Origin: a bacterium
GTDB taxonomy: Bacteria; UBA3054
Length of the DNA stretch: 7,626 nucleotides
Direction: 5' to 3'
Assembly (NCBI GenBank): GCA_017538635.1
Contig: JAFYIM010000383.1
Coordinates: forward strand, 1-7,626
Part shown: piece after piece, positions 5,816 through 7,626 of the stretch
Numbering within the stretch: the first letter of the stretch is position 1
Layout of the letters: each line of letters starts with the position of its first letter
Position numbers and translations under genes: made by a program
The notes under the pieces: model-generated
What the model saw: the letters and a program-made list of their open reading frames with translations, nothing else
Told to the model about the DNA's origin: nothing
Database searches by the model: none

Positions 5816-7201
5816 ATGAAAAAATTTACAGCTCTTCTTATATGCTGCGTTTTCGCCGCGTTCGAATCGGCCGCCTACGACGTCAAAGTCGTCTATGACA
5901 GCAAGGACTACGCCACCAATTTCTTCACAAGCGTTCCGGACGGCGAGTCGTTCTATTACGACAACTTCATCACCAAAGATCTGGACATAATCAATTTGGA
6001 CGTAAGAAGAATACCTCCCCAAAAATACGATAAGAACTTTGCCCTCATAGTCGGAGTGGAAGATTTCGCCGAAGGCCAGCTCGCCTACAACGACACAAGC
6101 TGTATTGATGACATCTGCAACACGATCTTCTACGGCGACAAATACACTTTGTACGGCAGCCAAGCGACAAAGTACATGATCCGCAACAGTATTCAGCTCG
6201 CGTCAACCCAGCTCGCCATAAAGGACACCTTCCTGTTCTATTTCTCCGGAACGATCACTTCTGAAGGCGGCCTTCAGTGCTGCAACAACGAGGTCATTAC
6301 CAAGGAGGAATTTTTCGACGACCTCGCGCTCTTCAGCACCGACACCAGAATAGTGATCATCTTGGATGCCGACAACGCAGAAAAATTGCTGTCCGGAAGC
6401 CCCGGCGATGAGCGCATCTTCATCTACTGCGACAAGAAGCTCTCCAAGAAGTACAAAGAAGAGATGAGCCCCTTCACCCTCGCCCTCGGCCGCTCCTTCA
6501 ACAACATAACGGATGGCGACGAGAACGGGCTTCTTTCCTTTGAGGAAATGTACAACCGCGCCAGAAACTTCATAGTTTCAAAAAAATACAAAGTCAGTCC
6601 TTCCGGCGAATTCGGAAAAATCTCAAGCCCTTTGTACTGGGCCATGGCTCCCGATCATGAATGCGACGGCGCAATACAAATAAACAACGGGCATTTTCTT
6701 CTCAAAGTCCCCAGCATAGACTCAGACACCGAAATAGAAATAAAGGAAGGAACCTGGGAAGGCATTTTCCCCTTTCCCGTAGTAATGAAAGGTAATTTTA
6801 AGGCTAACTTAAAGCAAGGCTTGCCCTACCCCACCAAGTTCTCGCTCAATTACAAATTGGACAACTATTACTCTATTTTTTCCTACGCCATTTATCTAAA
6901 CAACGAGAAGGTCAAAATCGGGCCCCAGATAAAGGAATCAAAATCCTCCATCACCTATGCTATCGAGGATTACGAATTCAAGAACGCCGGCAAGTTCGTT
7001 TTCAAGAAAAAGAAAAACGTTTTCAAACTGACCTTCAAGGGCGCCTCCCACTTAGCCGACGCCTTCATCTGGGACAACAATCCGGAAAACGTCCAGATCA
7101 CCTTCAGGGATTACACCATCCTCTTCCACGACCTGATACAGTTCAACAAAAAGTACACGGACGGGAAAAAGCTTACCGCCAAAGTCCCCAAACGCAAATA
7201 G
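5816..7201 (+). CDS. Secreted caspase-like (C14) protein, catalytic dyad replaced, paralog 3
   Basis: The product is 461 aa. A signal peptide (MKKFTALLICCVFAAFESAA, cleavage near 20) precedes the shared motif YATNFFTSVPDGESF (32-46). This copy shows the caspase-like signatures most clearly. These are strand FALIVGVEDF (75-84), strand DTFLFYFSGT (137-146), strand IVIILDAD (179-186), and SPFTLALGRS (218-227), which corresponds to the FTYALxxG stretch of C14 proteins. T146 stands at the His position and D186 at the Cys position, so both catalytic residues are missing. The EF-hand loop (D233, D235, N237, G238, L240, S241, E244) is intact. The C-terminal module contains YPTKFSLNY (338-346) and YAIEDYEFKNAG (381-392), and ends KKYTDGKKLTAKVPKRK. 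It starts 2 nt after the preceding stop, with AAAAAGG (5801-5807) as a modest ribosome binding site. No terminator is evident before the convergent gene 16 nt downstream. Function is unknown. Confidence 0.86.
   Translation: MKKFTALLICCVFAAFESAAYDVKVVYDSKDYATNFFTSVPDGESFYYDNFITKDLDIINLDVRRIPPQKYDKNFALIVGVEDFAEGQLAYNDTSCIDDICNTIFYGDKYTLYGSQATKYMIRNSIQLASTQLAIKDTFLFYFSGTITSEGGLQCCNNEVITKEEFFDDLALFSTDTRIVIILDADNAEKLLSGSPGDERIFIYCDKKLSKKYKEEMSPFTLALGRSFNNITDGDENGLLSFEEMYNRARNFIVSKKYKVSPSGEFGKISSPLYWAMAPDHECDGAIQINNGHFLLKVPSIDSDTEIEIKEGTWEGIFPFPVVMKGNFKANLKQGLPYPTKFSLNYKLDNYYSIFSYAIYLNNEKVKIGPQIKESKSSITYAIEDYEFKNAGKFVFKKKKNVFKLTFKGASHLADAFIWDNNPENVQITFRDYTILFHDLIQFNKKYTDGKKLTAKVPKRK
6512..6547 (+). 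other. EF-hand-type loop in paralog 3 (residues 233-244)
   Basis: DGDENGLLSFEE has Asp, Asp and Asn at positions 1, 3 and 5, Gly at 6, Ser at 9 and Glu at 12. The loop differs in sequence from the other two but keeps every ligand position. Confidence 0.6.
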
Positions 7202-7217
7202 CAAGCGACTTTTATTC

Positions 7218-7626
7218 TCACACTTTAAGGAATATCTTTCCCTTGTACAAAAGCCATAAGATCACCCAGCACAAAAATGTGTAGGTGATTGCCAGGAACA
7301 GCTCTTCAAAGCTTCCAAAAACTCCTGCGACCGCGCCGAAGAGGAATTTGTTCGTCCCGTGAAGATACACCATGCGTTGCAGCATATAGATCGTTATGGC
7401 GTTCAGACCAATCACCCTGAAAACGAAGAAAGGCTTTGCATATCCCAACACATCCGCGACATAATAGAAAAGCAGAAACATATATGTGGAATACCCGCCC
7501 ATCAAAAGCACAAATGATGGTGACCACAGTTTCTTGTTGATTGGAAACGCAAGGGCAACAAGCAGGCCGGAAACGACCAGCGCCGATCCCATTCCCAAAA
7601 GCCAAAGGCTCTTCTTCTTTCCCGAC
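7218..7626 (-). CDS. C-terminal part of multi-pass membrane acyltransferase-like protein (HGSNAT/DUF5009-like), partial
   Basis: Only the last 135 residues are present. The frame stays open to the right edge (reading SGKKKSLWLLGMG before the visible part), so the gene starts outside the window. The fragment has about four hydrophobic segments: ALVVSGLLVALAFP, SFVLLMGGYSTYMFLLFYY, VIGLNAITIYMLQ, and LAITYTFLCWVILWLLY near the end. The PINKKLWSPSFVLLMGG stretch, the later GLNAITIYMLQ, and a short cytoplasmic tail KGKIFLKV resemble the C-terminal half of the heparan-alpha-glucosaminide N-acetyltransferase-like/DUF5009 group. In that family the proteins span the inner membrane and, where studied, transfer acetyl groups to amino sugars. 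The catalytic N-terminal region cannot be seen, so the substrate is unknown. It converges on the three-gene operon with 16 nt between the stop codons and is probably functionally separate. Confidence 0.72.
   Translation of the reverse strand, partial: SGKKKSLWLLGMGSALVVSGLLVALAFPINKKLWSPSFVLLMGGYSTYMFLLFYYVADVLGYAKPFFVFRVIGLNAITIYMLQRMVYLHGTNKFLFGAVAGVFGSFEELFLAITYTFLCWVILWLLYKGKIFLKV

Noticed and set aside
7202..7217. Terminator between the convergent genes
   Set aside because: The 16-nt gap and its flanks show no GC-rich hairpin with a T run on either strand.
7590..7598. Start of the membrane protein at TTG 7598 or ATG 7592
   Set aside because: The frame continues open upstream to the window edge, with coding-like residues (SGKKKSLWLL), and the family is much longer. 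The gene is truncated by the window.

Overview
The window looks like part of a chromosome from a Gram-negative bacterium with a large secreted proteome. The best guess is a Lentisphaerota/Victivallales- or Kiritimatiellota-like gut or environmental organism. That guess rests on two things: a PEP-CTERM sorting tail of the type ending in LAFLRKR, and a GLUG-type beta-helix protein. There is no rRNA or other phylogenetic marker, so the taxonomy is inference.

Layout. Positions 1-87 hold the end of a transcription unit, with a clear minus-strand intrinsic terminator. Next, on the minus strand, come a two-module surface protein with a PEP-CTERM anchor (88-1635) and, upstream of it, a secreted GLUG-like protein (1705-2877). 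The PEP-CTERM gene has its own sigma70-type promoter just after the GLUG gene's stop. An AT-rich divergent intergenic region (2878-2988) separates these from a plus-strand operon of three tightly packed paralogs (2989-4392, 4389-5813, 5816-7201). Converging from the right edge is the C-terminal part of a multi-pass membrane protein resembling the HGSNAT/DUF5009 acyltransferase group (7218 to beyond 7626).

The most interesting content is the three-gene operon. Each product has a signal peptide, a short conserved N-terminal segment, a caspase-like (peptidase C14) fold signature, an intact 12-residue EF-hand loop, and a shared C-terminal module ending in a basic tail. In all three, both catalytic positions of the caspase dyad appear to be replaced. 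The His of the usual SGHG motif reads R, I or T. The Cys of the usual LDAC motif reads E, D or D. They therefore look like a family of secreted pseudo-caspases that kept the scaffold and the putative calcium site but lost protease chemistry.

All five complete genes encode exported proteins. The locus is best read as an envelope or extracellular-matrix region. No direct functional link between the divergent halves can be shown from sequence alone.
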